DNA from: Ceratothoa steindachneri
Taxonomy: Eukaryota; Arthropoda; Malacostraca; Isopoda; Cymothoidae
Length of the DNA: 64,000 nt
Direction: 5' to 3'
Assembly: GCA_963969495.1 (NCBI GenBank)
Contig: OZ018324.1
Span: forward strand, 50,095,361 to 50,159,360
Every line of letters begins with the position of its first letter. Position 1 is the first letter of the stretch. Below the pieces are notes generated by a model. That model saw nothing but the letters and a program-made list of their open reading frames with translations, had not been told where the DNA came from and made no database searches. Position numbers and translations under genes: made by a program. This document shows positions 35,036 through 45,459 of this stretch, one piece after another.

Positions 35036-35640
35036 CTCATCAAACCTCTATGCAACATTAATTATTCTTGGAGATTTTAACATCTTCCAACATATCTCCT
35101 TTTATCTGCAACTTCTCAACATTTTTAAACTTTCCTCTCGATGTCTCATCCTCCGAACCACACACATGAAAAATGTTTGACCTACTCGCATCCCGCTTTA
35201 TAGTTTATAACCTCACTATAACTGACCTCTCCACATCTATCACTGACCAATTCTTCTTCAAGTTATGTTTCTCTCTTCCTTTTTCACCAACCTCTATATA
35301 CACCCTGCCACCAAACCATATCGCCATCGGCTGTCCTCTCTAATCATTAACATATGACTGTTGATCCTGCCTCACTCTTCACTCTGGTAGATTCTGCTAA
35401 TACCTCTGCTAAATTTAATGTATCGATCCGCACTCTTTATCAAAAACTGGATGCAAAGCCTATCTTCATATACACTTACCACCAAAGCATATCGCCATCG
35501 GCTGTCCTCTTTAATCATTAACATATGTATAACTGTGGATGCATCCGCCCTTTTTATCAAAGACTGGCTGTAAACCCGTGGGCAGAGAGTGGTTTTCGAT
35601 GGAAATAGGTTAGCATAGTCATCGTTCACTAGTATCGTTT
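35036..35640. other. unassigned sequence with a local duplication
   Basis: CACCAAANCATATCGCCATCGGCTGTCCTCT occurs at about 35311 and 35481, each followed by TAATCATTAACATATG, so a segment of roughly 170 bp has been duplicated. No coding region recognised. Confidence 0.55.
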
Positions 35641-36300
35641 CACTGCTTGTTTTAATATAAAAGATTTTGACTTGATAATCTTTGAAAAGATTACAATATG
35701 AGTGACCAAACTTAAATACAATCGACTATGAAAATGATCTAGGTTTCGGAATCTGGAAGTATCTAAAAGTTATCATAGCACAGCTACGTAGCTTCACAAA
35801 AGGCAAATAGATTTCTAAAATGAATAACTATATTTTTCGTTTAAATCGAAAGATCTTGTTTTTTCTTACATATATTAAACGCTTGTCAGACCCCATTCCG
35901 AGTGTGCAGTATAATTCTAATCTTTCTGTATGAGAAAAGATGGACATTGTAGTATTGAAACACATCCAGAAGCGATCGACGAGATTAATTTCTGAACTTA
36001 GAAATAGATCGTACAACCACAGACAGAGGCGCCTCAATTTATTTTAATGCAAGAATGGCACCTATGGGGCCAAGTTAATGTTTTTTTTTTAATATAATAT
36101 TGAACGTCTTCGCTAATATTACAATTCAATATCTGAGCTAGATAGCCCAAATGGCTACTATAAATAACGGTTTCAAGCTAACTGTGATCGCACAAAATTA
36201 CTTTTGTTATAAAATAACACAAATTCGGAATAACTTGCCTGTGTGTATCAATAAAGGAAATACAATAAATCGGATCGATAAATATTACCTTTAAATTATA
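35641..36300 (+). pseudogene. CR1-like LINE, C-terminal remnant
   Basis: Plus-strand traces in order: TLVRPHSECAV and MRKDGHCSIE (35870-35950; the NSLVRPHLEYAVQFW...ERVQ region after CR1-type polymerases), IDEINF and EAPQFILM, then FQANCDRTKL and ITQIRNNLPVCVINKGNTIN followed by RIDKYY (36170-36290; the WNxLPxxVVxxxSVxxFKxRLDK end). Heavily decayed; older than the CR1 copies at 45-59 kb. Confidence 0.6.
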
Positions 36301-36389
36301 AGTTTGCAGGAATAAGATTTATTAAACCTACTACATCCATATCTTCCCTTCCTTTCACATGTCCTTCAAAGCTGAATTCCAACTTCCCC

Positions 36390-38310
36390 CTACAACCAAC
36401 CCGCCCGTCCTTGATGAAGGCGGGACAGTCATCTCAGAGCCTGTATCAGTGGCGAAAACAATAGCGATCGCTCTCTCCGCATTCTCGAGTCTGGATGCTA
36501 CTCTAACATTCTAAGTAGGCTGCCCGGTCGTTCTGGGGCGCAGAGCGGACTTCACCTCTAGAGGTTGATAACCCCTCACAGACTTGTTTTCGCTAAGCAA
36601 GCTGCGTTACGCAATCGCTTTATGTGTGGATACCACCCATAGTCCGGAAAATACCTCATACACTATGCTTCGACACATGGATGAGTGATGTATGGCCTTT
36701 CTAATAGTTTTGTTGAACGGCATTTGGTCGGAGTATCGTCCCAGATACCAAGCGAATGGCCACCGTATTTGCTTTTAGCAACCCGGGGAGAGATCACCTC
36801 ACCTCATATTGTTTTTTTTCAATTACTTTAACCTTTTACATGTGAAATTTTATGAATATAATGTTAAATATTAGTTAGTCTATCTTATTTCCTAGAGAAA
36901 GGACACCTGTCTCCTATACAGGGTGGCCTTCGTAAGTTTCACCCCATGTGGTATGTTCTATTCTATCTGGAAAGTAAAATCTGAGAGGCCAAGAGTATTG
37001 ATGGTATCTTCTCAGTGCTACAGGAAGATGTTCTCGTCTACAACAGGCCCTTAACAGCGTCTCTCGTTATGCCGAAGGGCACGGTTTCGGTTATCTTTGG
37101 CCAAAACTAAAGTGATGCATTTTTGTCGCATTCACCGGTATCACCCCAACCTAGACTTGGTCCTAAATGGGGTTCACTTGAACTTAGTTGACTTCACCGA
37201 TTTCTTGCAGTCATTTGTACCAGCGCTATGGAAATTTTTCTCTATGTGGCATTCAGTCATGCTTCCACTCATTTATTGTTAGTTTCTTTCGCTCAGAGCT
37301 CCATTAAGGATGTTATATTTACTCGTCTGCATACGGTCGTATATTGCGGAAGATAGATTCGATCCACCACACCGACTGGTCTCCGCTTGAAGAGTGGTTC
37401 CATTCGTACGGCCCCATGAATTGCCTACTTTTACTGTAGGCAATATGCTACTCGCTTTTTTATGTCAATAGTTCACGATGCGTTATATGTGTAAGTTCAA
37501 CCTCCTTCCCAGTCGCAACGGCTCTCATTTCGGCCGCAACTAAACTCGACAATGCCTATACCGACCAGAGACGCCAAAGCTTGCCTACTTCTTTGGGATT
37601 TAGAGCGGATGATACTCTCGGGCCGGTTACACTATTGGTTCTGCCGAAGACACCACCCTGGAAGATGACATCTTTGAACGTTTGTAGCTACACTTGATGT
37701 CTCAAAACTTATGCATCACTGGGAGTATTAAGTTCTTACTTCTTGTCATATTGGAACCGCGTATATGCACAGGAATGACTTCAAGTCCGAAAGAGAAGAT
37801 GGCTTCCATGCTCTTTCCTATTAGGGCCTCTTGCTGGATTCCTGGGCAAGTAGACGTTGCGTAAAATGAGCACGCCGACGAGGGCAACTGAATCGACGTT
37901 TTACTCTTCCCTCTCGGACTATATGGCATGGATCAGGAAAACCCTACTTTATGCATGGTAAAGAAGATGGGCGAATGCGCGTATTAATTTAAAGTTGTGG
38001 CCATTGCACCAACTTTCTCTGGGTACTTTCCGTCATTGCATCAACGGTATTAGGTTATTTTTGTCGCTTCTGAATTGGATACGATCGCGGCACGCGGTAC
38101 AATCTGAATTTGCACTCCCTGAGCATCTATGTGAATATTGCTTCGTTTCCCAGACGAAAATACACTTTTTTTGCCTTAATTTCTTAGTCTGGGTAGATTC
38201 GTAAACGATACCTGTTCCAGGAAAGCGATAGGTGTGTTCAGTATCGCCTGTCCCGAGTCTTTGGAAAGGACTCCTGCACACCAGCCTATGGTATGATGGA
38301 ACTTTGGGAG
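36390..38310 (+). pseudogene. I-like LINE ORF2, copy 2
   Basis: Begins in the linker before the polymerase (GGTVISEPVSVAKTIAIALS, about 36420), then SPENTSYTMLRHMDE and MAFLIVLLNGIWS (36640-36730), the same segment that copy 1 carries at 34380-34480. Middle parts are poorly legible (RARFRLSLAKTKVMHF, 37080-37115; FIRVPHN-type thumb region). Near 38050-38190 LLNWIRSRHAVQSEFALPEH then LCEYCFVSQTKIHFF matches the C-terminal zinc-binding segment of I-type elements (RIGHTRxTH...CxxC...H). Heavily broken. Same orientation as copy 1. Confidence 0.6.
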
Positions 38311-39094
38311 AGGGCGGGCCTCCAACAATTTAACGATTTAAATCATTAAATACAATAGAGGAAGCGAGATTCCCCCGTAGTATTTAATTCTTTAAATTGC
38401 TGGCTACGTGCTTAGGCCCATGGGAGAGGCGAGCCTACATCCGGCACCTGAACATACTTTGTAGATATTTATTTGTTATCGTTGTTTCCTTTGTTTTTAT
38501 CCTTTTATTCCTTGGGGGTTAGTTTAAGATTAAAGTGAACTGGTCTAAAGATAGACTTTGGGGAATTTCAGCAGTTATGCCCTCGTTTGCGGCCTCCAAG
38601 AGAGATTATGGATCAATCTTATATACCGAACCCGAGCTTATGCTAGGGGTCATTATCTAGGATTGAGCTTCTGGGGGGTCAGTATCTAGGAATGATATTT
38701 TGGGGCGTTATTACTTAGGATTGAATTTTTTTAAATAGTAATAATAATTGATAATAATATTAAGATAAAAAATACAGCTAAATGCTACTTAGGATTGAAT
38801 TTGGTTAAGATAATATTGGTTTGAGTAGATTTAAAAAATTCTGCCATCATATTAATAATTTATTTTTTGTCAGTTTAATTGTGTTTGTTTAATTTTTTGT
38901 TCTTTACTAAAAGTTATTTTACCTATTATTTTTAAATATATTAATAAGTTTCTTGGGGTCATCAAATATGATTTATATTTTGAGAGGGTCATCTTCTAGC
39001 AGTGAAATTTCTTGGGGTGATAAATTCGGAATGGTGTTCTCGGGAATCGTGTTCTAGAATTGATCCGATTTTATAAAATTAAATTATAAATCTA
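38311..39094. repeat. degenerate repeats of a GGGGTCATNATCTAGGATTGA type
   Basis: Between about 38648 and 39062 variants such as GGGGTCATTATCTAGGATTG, GGGGTCAGTATCTAGGAATG, GGGGCGTTATTACTTAGGATTG and AGGGTCATCTTCTAGCAGTG recur with AT-rich spacers. They are consistent with a decayed tandem repeat or the 3' region of the preceding LINE. No coding. Confidence 0.5.
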
Positions 39095-40015
39095 CGAGGG
39101 GCGGTCAATAGGTTTTGCAATTCGGATATAAGGAAACGAGATATGAGGAAAAGTGTTTTATTATTTTTCAATATAACTACCCTTGACTTCAATGCGCTTG
39201 CGCCACTTGTTCCTGAGGCTTCGAATTGCCGACAACCAGAAATCTCGTGACTGTTGTTCAATCCACTCCTGGGCGGCGAGCTGGACATCTTCATCGTCCC
39301 CAAACCAACGTCCACGCAATGCAGCCTGGAGCTGGCGGAATAAAAAGTAGTCTCTAGGGGCCAAATCTGAACTGTAGGAGGGATTGTTGAGCTCCTCGAA
39401 TCCGTACTCGCGCAGGGCAGCTTGTGCAACTATGGCCGTGTGGACTTTGGCGACGTTGAAGTCGATCATGGGGCGTGAGGTTTCTAGGGACCCAACCTTG
39501 GTCATGGCCAAATTGTCGTGGATGATGTTGATAACACTTCCATGTGATATTCCAAGTTGTCGCTCGATTTCTTCGACCTTCACCCGTCGATTTTCGGGGA
39601 TCATCCTCTCCACACGGGCCACATTGTCTTCGTTGGTCACGTCTGACGGGCTCCTGGACGGGAGTCATCTTCAAGGGACTCACGACCATGGCGGAACTCC
39701 CTATTCCAGCGAGCAATGGTTGCATAGGAAGGGGCGGTGTCGGTGTACACTGCAACCATGCGTTCATGGATCTCTTTTGCATTCTTGCTTTCCTTGGTCA
39801 AAAATTTAATCCCTGAGCGGTGCTCAACCTTCTCCATTGTTGAAAAATTTGTGACTTACGATCTGCGATCAGCTACTGCTTCTTTAATAGACGAGGCAGG
39901 AGCGTGCGGCTGCAGGTCCTGACTTGTGATAACTTGTCCTAACACTCCTACAAACAGCCATCCCCCTTCCTCTGTTTTTCCCTACTGATTTGCAAAGCTT
40001 ATTGACTGCCCCTCG
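39095..40015 (-). mobile_element. internally deleted mariner, copy 2
   Basis: Inverted ends CGAGGGGCGGTCAATA (left) and TTGACTGCCCCTCG (right) with TA on each side. On the minus strand 39837-39637 encodes the DNA-binding half (EKVEHRSGIKFLTKESKNAK, SYATIARWNREFRHGRESLE). After one frame break, 39640-39161 runs from NVARVERMIPENRRVKVEEI and LGISHGSVINIIHDN straight to the C-terminal SYSSDLAPRDYFLF and SYIEK-stop. As in copy 1, the segment with the first two catalytic Asp residues is deleted at ATGATCGACTTCAACGTCG. Non-autonomous. It sits in the methyltransferase intron. Confidence 0.9.
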
Positions 40016-40610
40016 TATATCTGCCCTCTTACTGCTTTTTCATTGTAAACGTCTGGGCTACATGGGTGAGTGCATTTTCTCTATTTTTGCTTATCTCAGG
40101 AATCATTTGTTGGTTGCTATCCGCTCATCTCCCTCTCTTGGTGCCATTAAGAGTCCCTTGAAGACCCACCTTTTTCCTCAAGCCTTTCTTAGTTGATAGA
40201 CATGAGCAATATAAGAGAATGTGACCTATAAGAGCGCCTTACAAAAACAGATATTTATTTATTTATATCCACAAGAGAGTGAAGCCCTAATTCACTGGCC
40301 GATGTGGGTGTGCAAAGAAAAAAAAGATCAGAAAGATTTTACACATCCGCACTCAGGAAGTGTGACCAGCCTAGTCACGACAAGCATCTGTGAGTGTGTG
40401 TATGTGTAAGAAGGTGTCAGGCTCGGTATGCATACTTGAGTTTGATTTTTAGAGGTGATTACTATTTTAAGCCACGCTCGAAAGTGGCAAGGAATCCCTG
40501 CTACTCTTAGCTTCCTTTCTTGTCTTGATTAAAAAGTCACATTTAGAGGATATACACGAGAGGTATTTTAGTTAAATATGTTTTAAATTATAATCTTAAT
40601 TAATTTCCAG
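40016..40610. other. intron end, unassigned
   Basis: Includes a short (TG)n near 40388-40407. Ends with the acceptor TAATTTCCAG of the last methyltransferase exon. Confidence 0.45.
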
Positions 40611-40718
40611 GATTTTAATCAAGAAGACTATGAGTGGATGATCGGAAATTGGCAGGCCAAGGTACAAACGGCAAAAAGTGGCGATCAATCGTGGGGGCTT
40701 TTTCTCTGCACCAAATAA
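40611..40718 (+). CDS. phosphoethanolamine N-methyltransferase-like gene, last coding exon
   Basis: Acceptor TAATTTCCAG ends at 40610. Then 35 open codons and TAA: DFNQEDYEWMIGNWQAK followed by SGDQSWGLFLCTK-stop. The tail W-x-x-K...GDQ-x-WGLF is how phosphoethanolamine N-methyltransferases end (Q-x-W-G-x-F close to the C-terminus). Joined to 27440-27591 it continues in frame from KEAFLQ. The exon could also be read past an internal AAG|GTACAA, but the conserved GDQ-WGLF lies beyond it, so I treat that as coding. The enzyme family makes phosphocholine in the cytosol from phosphoethanolamine. No AATAAA is obvious before the LINE that begins about 90 bp later. Confidence 0.72.
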   Translation, partial: DFNQEDYEWMIGNWQAKVQTAKSGDQSWGLFLCTK

Positions 40719-40809
40719 CACAAGAACAATTTGTGAAGAGAATCTGGCTACCTTGCACGACTCATCTTAATATATACTTTTGATGCTCTACTTATATATT
40801 TAATTGGAT

Positions 40810-42530
40810 CTAGTTGTCAAAGATTGAGGTCATTCTTAGGTTAAAGGTAGCTTGGCAGTTCTGCGCGATTCTTTTGGCACTTACAGAAAAAAAAAGTGTG
40901 ATAATGGATATAAAGCAAATGTGGAACAAACTTAATGGAGTGGTAGTAGCTAGTGCGACGTTTGTGTATGGGTGTACAAGAGCTGAGAAGAGGAGAAAAA
41001 ATGCTGAGTGGGGGATTGGATATGTGGAGTGTGGAGTCGAATGCAAAAATTAGGTTTCCTGCAAATACATAATAGTGCAGATGAGGATGACAAGAAGATG
41101 CGGTTGAATGCCTACAAGGAGGTGAAAAGGAAAGTAAAGCGAGTGATTAAACAAAGTAAGAAAGTAGTAAATGCGGCCTTTAGACGGAAGATGAATGAGG
41201 ATCCTGATGGGAACAGAAGGTTATTCTGGAAGGACGGGAGAGAGGTGAGGAACAGGGGAAGAATAGCTGTGTGAACATCAAGGACGAGACTGCAAGAACT
41301 ATATAGGGATCCTGTTGAGTTATATAGGGGAAATATGGAAAATGTCTGATTGAGCGTATAAGACGGATAATTGATTGATTCATAGTAAATGAACAAGCGG
41401 GGGCGAGAAAAGGTAAGTGAGGTGTGGGTGAAGTATTTACACTGAAAAAGCCAGCCGAAAAACATATAAAGGTGTAATGTGGATACTGGAATCATGGATC
41501 TATAGAAAGCTCACTATATTGTGGATAGAGAAGTATTATATCAGGTGCTAAGCATGTATGGACTGAGTAGTAAACTTTTGGTTGATGTGGAGAATATTTG
41601 TTGAAATTAAGACGTTCCTTAGAGTGAAAGATAGCTGGAGTGAGTGTTTCGATATGTGTGGCGTTGTAAAACAAGGTTGTGTGACTTCGCCTTGGCTATT
41701 TAATATCTTTATGTGTGGAATATTTAAACGAATAAGTATGGGAATGATGAAAGGGGTGTGAGATAGATAAGGAATGATGGGTGGGTTCTATGTTGGTATA
41801 TGCTGATGACACGGTGTTGTTGGATGAGAGAGAGAGAGAGAGAGAGATAGAGTGAGTGAGAGGTGGGGTCTAAAAGTGAATCTTAAAAAGAGTTAAGGGT
41901 TGAGCTGGTGGTGAGAATGGGTAGAATGTGTTTATAGAGTCAGTGATGTCGCCCTTAAACAAGTGCAAAGATTTGAGTATCTAGGAACCATTGTAAATGG
42001 TAGCGGTACAGATGAAGCAGATTGCGACCATAATATTTTAAATGATAGTAAAGCATCTGTGGGCGATCAGAGTGTTAGAAAATGTTAAGCGTGGAATGTA
42101 ACAAGAAGCTGCCTGAAAGTATGATAATGCCAACATTGGTGTATTGGAAGGAAACTATGATGTGGAAGAAGAAGGAAAGATCTCAAGTGCGACCGGTGCA
42201 AAAGGACAACTTGAGAAAAATGCTTAGCGTGTGAAAGGTGGGCGAGTAACGACTGGGTAAGAGAGGCGTGTGTTGTGGAGGGTGTAGATGAGGTTGCGAC
42301 TGAAAGCGTTTGGAAATGGTATGGACATGTAGAAAGATTAGATGTGAAGACAATATATGAGTGTGTCAGGGCGCGAGAAAGTTTGGAAAGCCGCTTAAAA
42401 GGGGCATTGATTATATGAATGGATATTTGAGAGAGGAAAGTCTAACTGAAGAGGAAGTGGATGAGTGGAGAGGTGTGCAAGGGTGAGGTCCTGTGAGGAA
42501 AAGTGCTTGATGCATTCAGCCCAAAGATGA
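40810..42530 (+). pseudogene. RTE-like LINE, reverse transcriptase region, decayed
   Basis: Plus-strand order: LKVAWQFCAILLALTE with VVVASATFVYGCTRAEKRRK (40840-41000; region between endonuclease and polymerase), EVKRKVKRVIKQSKKVVNAA and NRRLFWKDGREVRNRG (41110-41265), GVVKQGCVTSPWLFNIFMCG (41660-41720; polymerase block with QGCxxSP), YADDTVLLDE (about 41797-41826; catalytic site kept), FEYLGTIVNGSGTDEAD (about 41970-42020), then VWKWYGHVERLD (about 42310-42345), the W-x-GHV motif seen near the end of RTE-type proteins. A (GA)n tract (41827-41847) follows YADD. Many stops elsewhere. The clade is inferred. Confidence 0.65.
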
Positions 42531-43040
42531 ATCCTTATTAAACGAGATGCTACAACATATATCACCCCATCGCTATGAAGGTCCTACGGCGTCGACAAAA
42601 TGATGGGTTGCATTCTGATTTATAAGGGTATAAAATGGGTATCAGAAGCGGGTACTTATAGGGGCGTTGAAGCGCACCGACCTCTGTTGTGAGAAACTGA
42701 TAGATGTTGAAGTTATTTTTTTTATCATTTATGTCAAATAAAGGCAGAACATTGGAAAATATATACCACCAAACTTAAGTATCAGGGAAAGAATGACTAA
42801 ATCTATATGCAAATAAAACACGCCCCTATGACTGTAATAAGGAATTTTTCGAAGGAAAATTCGATTAGAAATAAACACTAATTCTAAATATAATAGAATT
42901 TATAATTCCAACAAAAAACTCAGTAATAAAAATAACAAAGGACGGCAATTAACCAAAGTGTAATTTGTTTAAATGTAAGATGAATCACATGAATAATGGA
43001 GGTAAAAGAGAAATGGATCAGCCACTTTAGAAATCATTAT
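42531..43040. other. unassigned AT-rich sequence
   Basis: No recognised feature. Confidence 0.35.
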
Positions 43041-43700
43041 TATTATTTTTTGCGCGCTCAAATCGAAACTGGCGATGAAGGCGCGCCCGGCAAAAAAACA
43101 AAACAACATAAAATGAAAAAAAACCAAAAACATTCAAGATAGATGCTCAGGTGCCCTTGGGTATATCTGCCTCCATCCGAGACACAAGCGCATAATCAAC
43201 ACAATTTTAAACATCCAAATAGTGTAAAGGAGGCCCGCCTCTACCAAAGATTCTATGACCTAACAAACTTGGGTGTAGGAGCCTAGCCCTTGAACAACCA
43301 CCAAGCAGTAGCGAGCCAGCTCGTCCAGGTACCAAGACTGATGTCGCACTCGAAGTTTTCCTAACCTAGGCCATTCCACCAAAATGTGGCGCGCGGTCAG
43401 GGGAATAAAGCAATCTTCGTAGAAGGGTTCAGGGGAGTGATGCATCTCGCGAGTCTTTCCAATTCTGAGACGACAGAAAAGGGCCTGGCACCTCTGAGGT
43501 GATTACGTTCACAAGAATAGTTGGAGCGCAATGGCATACAATTTTAAATTCCCCTACGCCTTCTCCCATCTTTGCCATGCAAGCCGTGAGGTGACTTGAT
43601 CGATGGATTGTAGTTAATGTGGGAAAGAAAGAAATGCCCGTACGTTCGCTAAGTCTATGGTAGCAGTCTGACGTCAGCGTGCTTGTTGTTCCCAGCAGCA
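43041..43700 (-). pseudogene. I-like LINE 3' end
   Basis: Minus strand: the gag-like C-terminal zinc segment EPFYEDCFIPLTARHILVEW followed by P (about 43435-43370) resembles the YCDDCVVPQTVRHILVECP stretch at 63.6 kb, then SWYLDELARYCLVV (43330-43280). Upstream frames (43700-43440) are shifted. It ends in GCGCGCAAAAAATAATAATAATGA (about 43060-43036), a (TAA)n tail of the sort I elements carry. 5' truncated. Confidence 0.65.
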
Positions 43701-44399
43701 TTTCCATAAAACCCGCAAGAGAAATTCTCGATGTCGCAGGACTTCTTATTTGCTATGACGTCACATATATACGAACAAGAGGTGGATATTATTATTTTTT
43801 CTATATTGATAAGCTGCAGCATATGTGTGTATATAAAAAAAAACAATCACAAAAGTGCATGAGATCTAAAATGCTTTTAATATCCTGAAGGAAAATATCA
43901 CAGATAAGCTCAAGAACTTTCTTGTTTACATTTTCAGGAGCAAAGAGAGAATAAGCAAGAAAAAGGAAAACAATTTTTTTTAGGAAAAATGTGACGTCAC
44001 TAAAACCGGCGACAAGCACATCAGGTAAAAAATATGGCTACAAGGAATCCTGTGAATTTGGGGAAGGCAAGATTCTTATTGAAAATTTGGGGGGCGAGTT
44101 CATTCCAGATTTCTTGAAAGAGTAGCCGTGGCAGTGGATAAAACAACCTTCGGTTAGATGACTTTATTATACAAATAACCTCTTTGCTGAAACGAATAAT
44201 TACAATCGACATACTCTGTGGGTTGTTTACTGAATGGGATTGCATGAGAATAACTAAGAAAATTATAATCTTAGACAAGCGCGAGTTACAAGGTTTGCTG
44301 GTTTAATTGAGTGCGATTATACTTTAAATCAGAGTAGTTCATCCTTGATCGAAGCTTAGAGATGGACAAGATGGTAACGGAAACGCGATTAGAAGATCT
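43701..44399. other. unassigned sequence
   Basis: No domain recognised. Its right end may hold the 5' part of the Penelope-like fragment that follows. Confidence 0.35.
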
Positions 44400-45080
<681 letters not shown>

Positions 45081-45328
45081 CCGGCCATTCCACGATAAAG
45101 GTACAAAAAAAGAGCAGAGTCAAGTAACCGTCAGAGAAAACAGATAGAAGAAAGAAGAGAAGGAAAGAAAGGGCAATAAAAGGAAATAATTAGCAAGCGT
45201 AAGAAGCAGGTGTGATAACCGTCTTGTTCGCAGTACCAAGGAACTCCAAAGGTGCCCATGGTTGAGCCCCTTCGCATGAGAAGGCCAGAGCCTCTCTCAG
45301 ACCAACCCCTGAAAAAAGAAAAGGTCCC
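45081..45328. other. unassigned flank of the CR1 cluster
   Basis: Purine-rich with no domain. It is the sequence next to the 3' tail of the first CR1 copy. Confidence 0.4.
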
Positions 45329-45459
45329 AGAGAGAGAGAGAGTAACAAGGAGTAACAAGGAAAGGAAGTACCTTAGGAGACCTTACGGTCCATTCAAAGA
45401 GGGCACCTTTGGACTAGCAATCGAGCAGGCACATGGCTGCTCAATTGTTTTGCGTCCCT

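Noticed and set aside
39384..39809. Long plus-strand frames over the second mariner
   Set aside because: Antisense of the transposase fragment, which is clearly coded on the minus strand.
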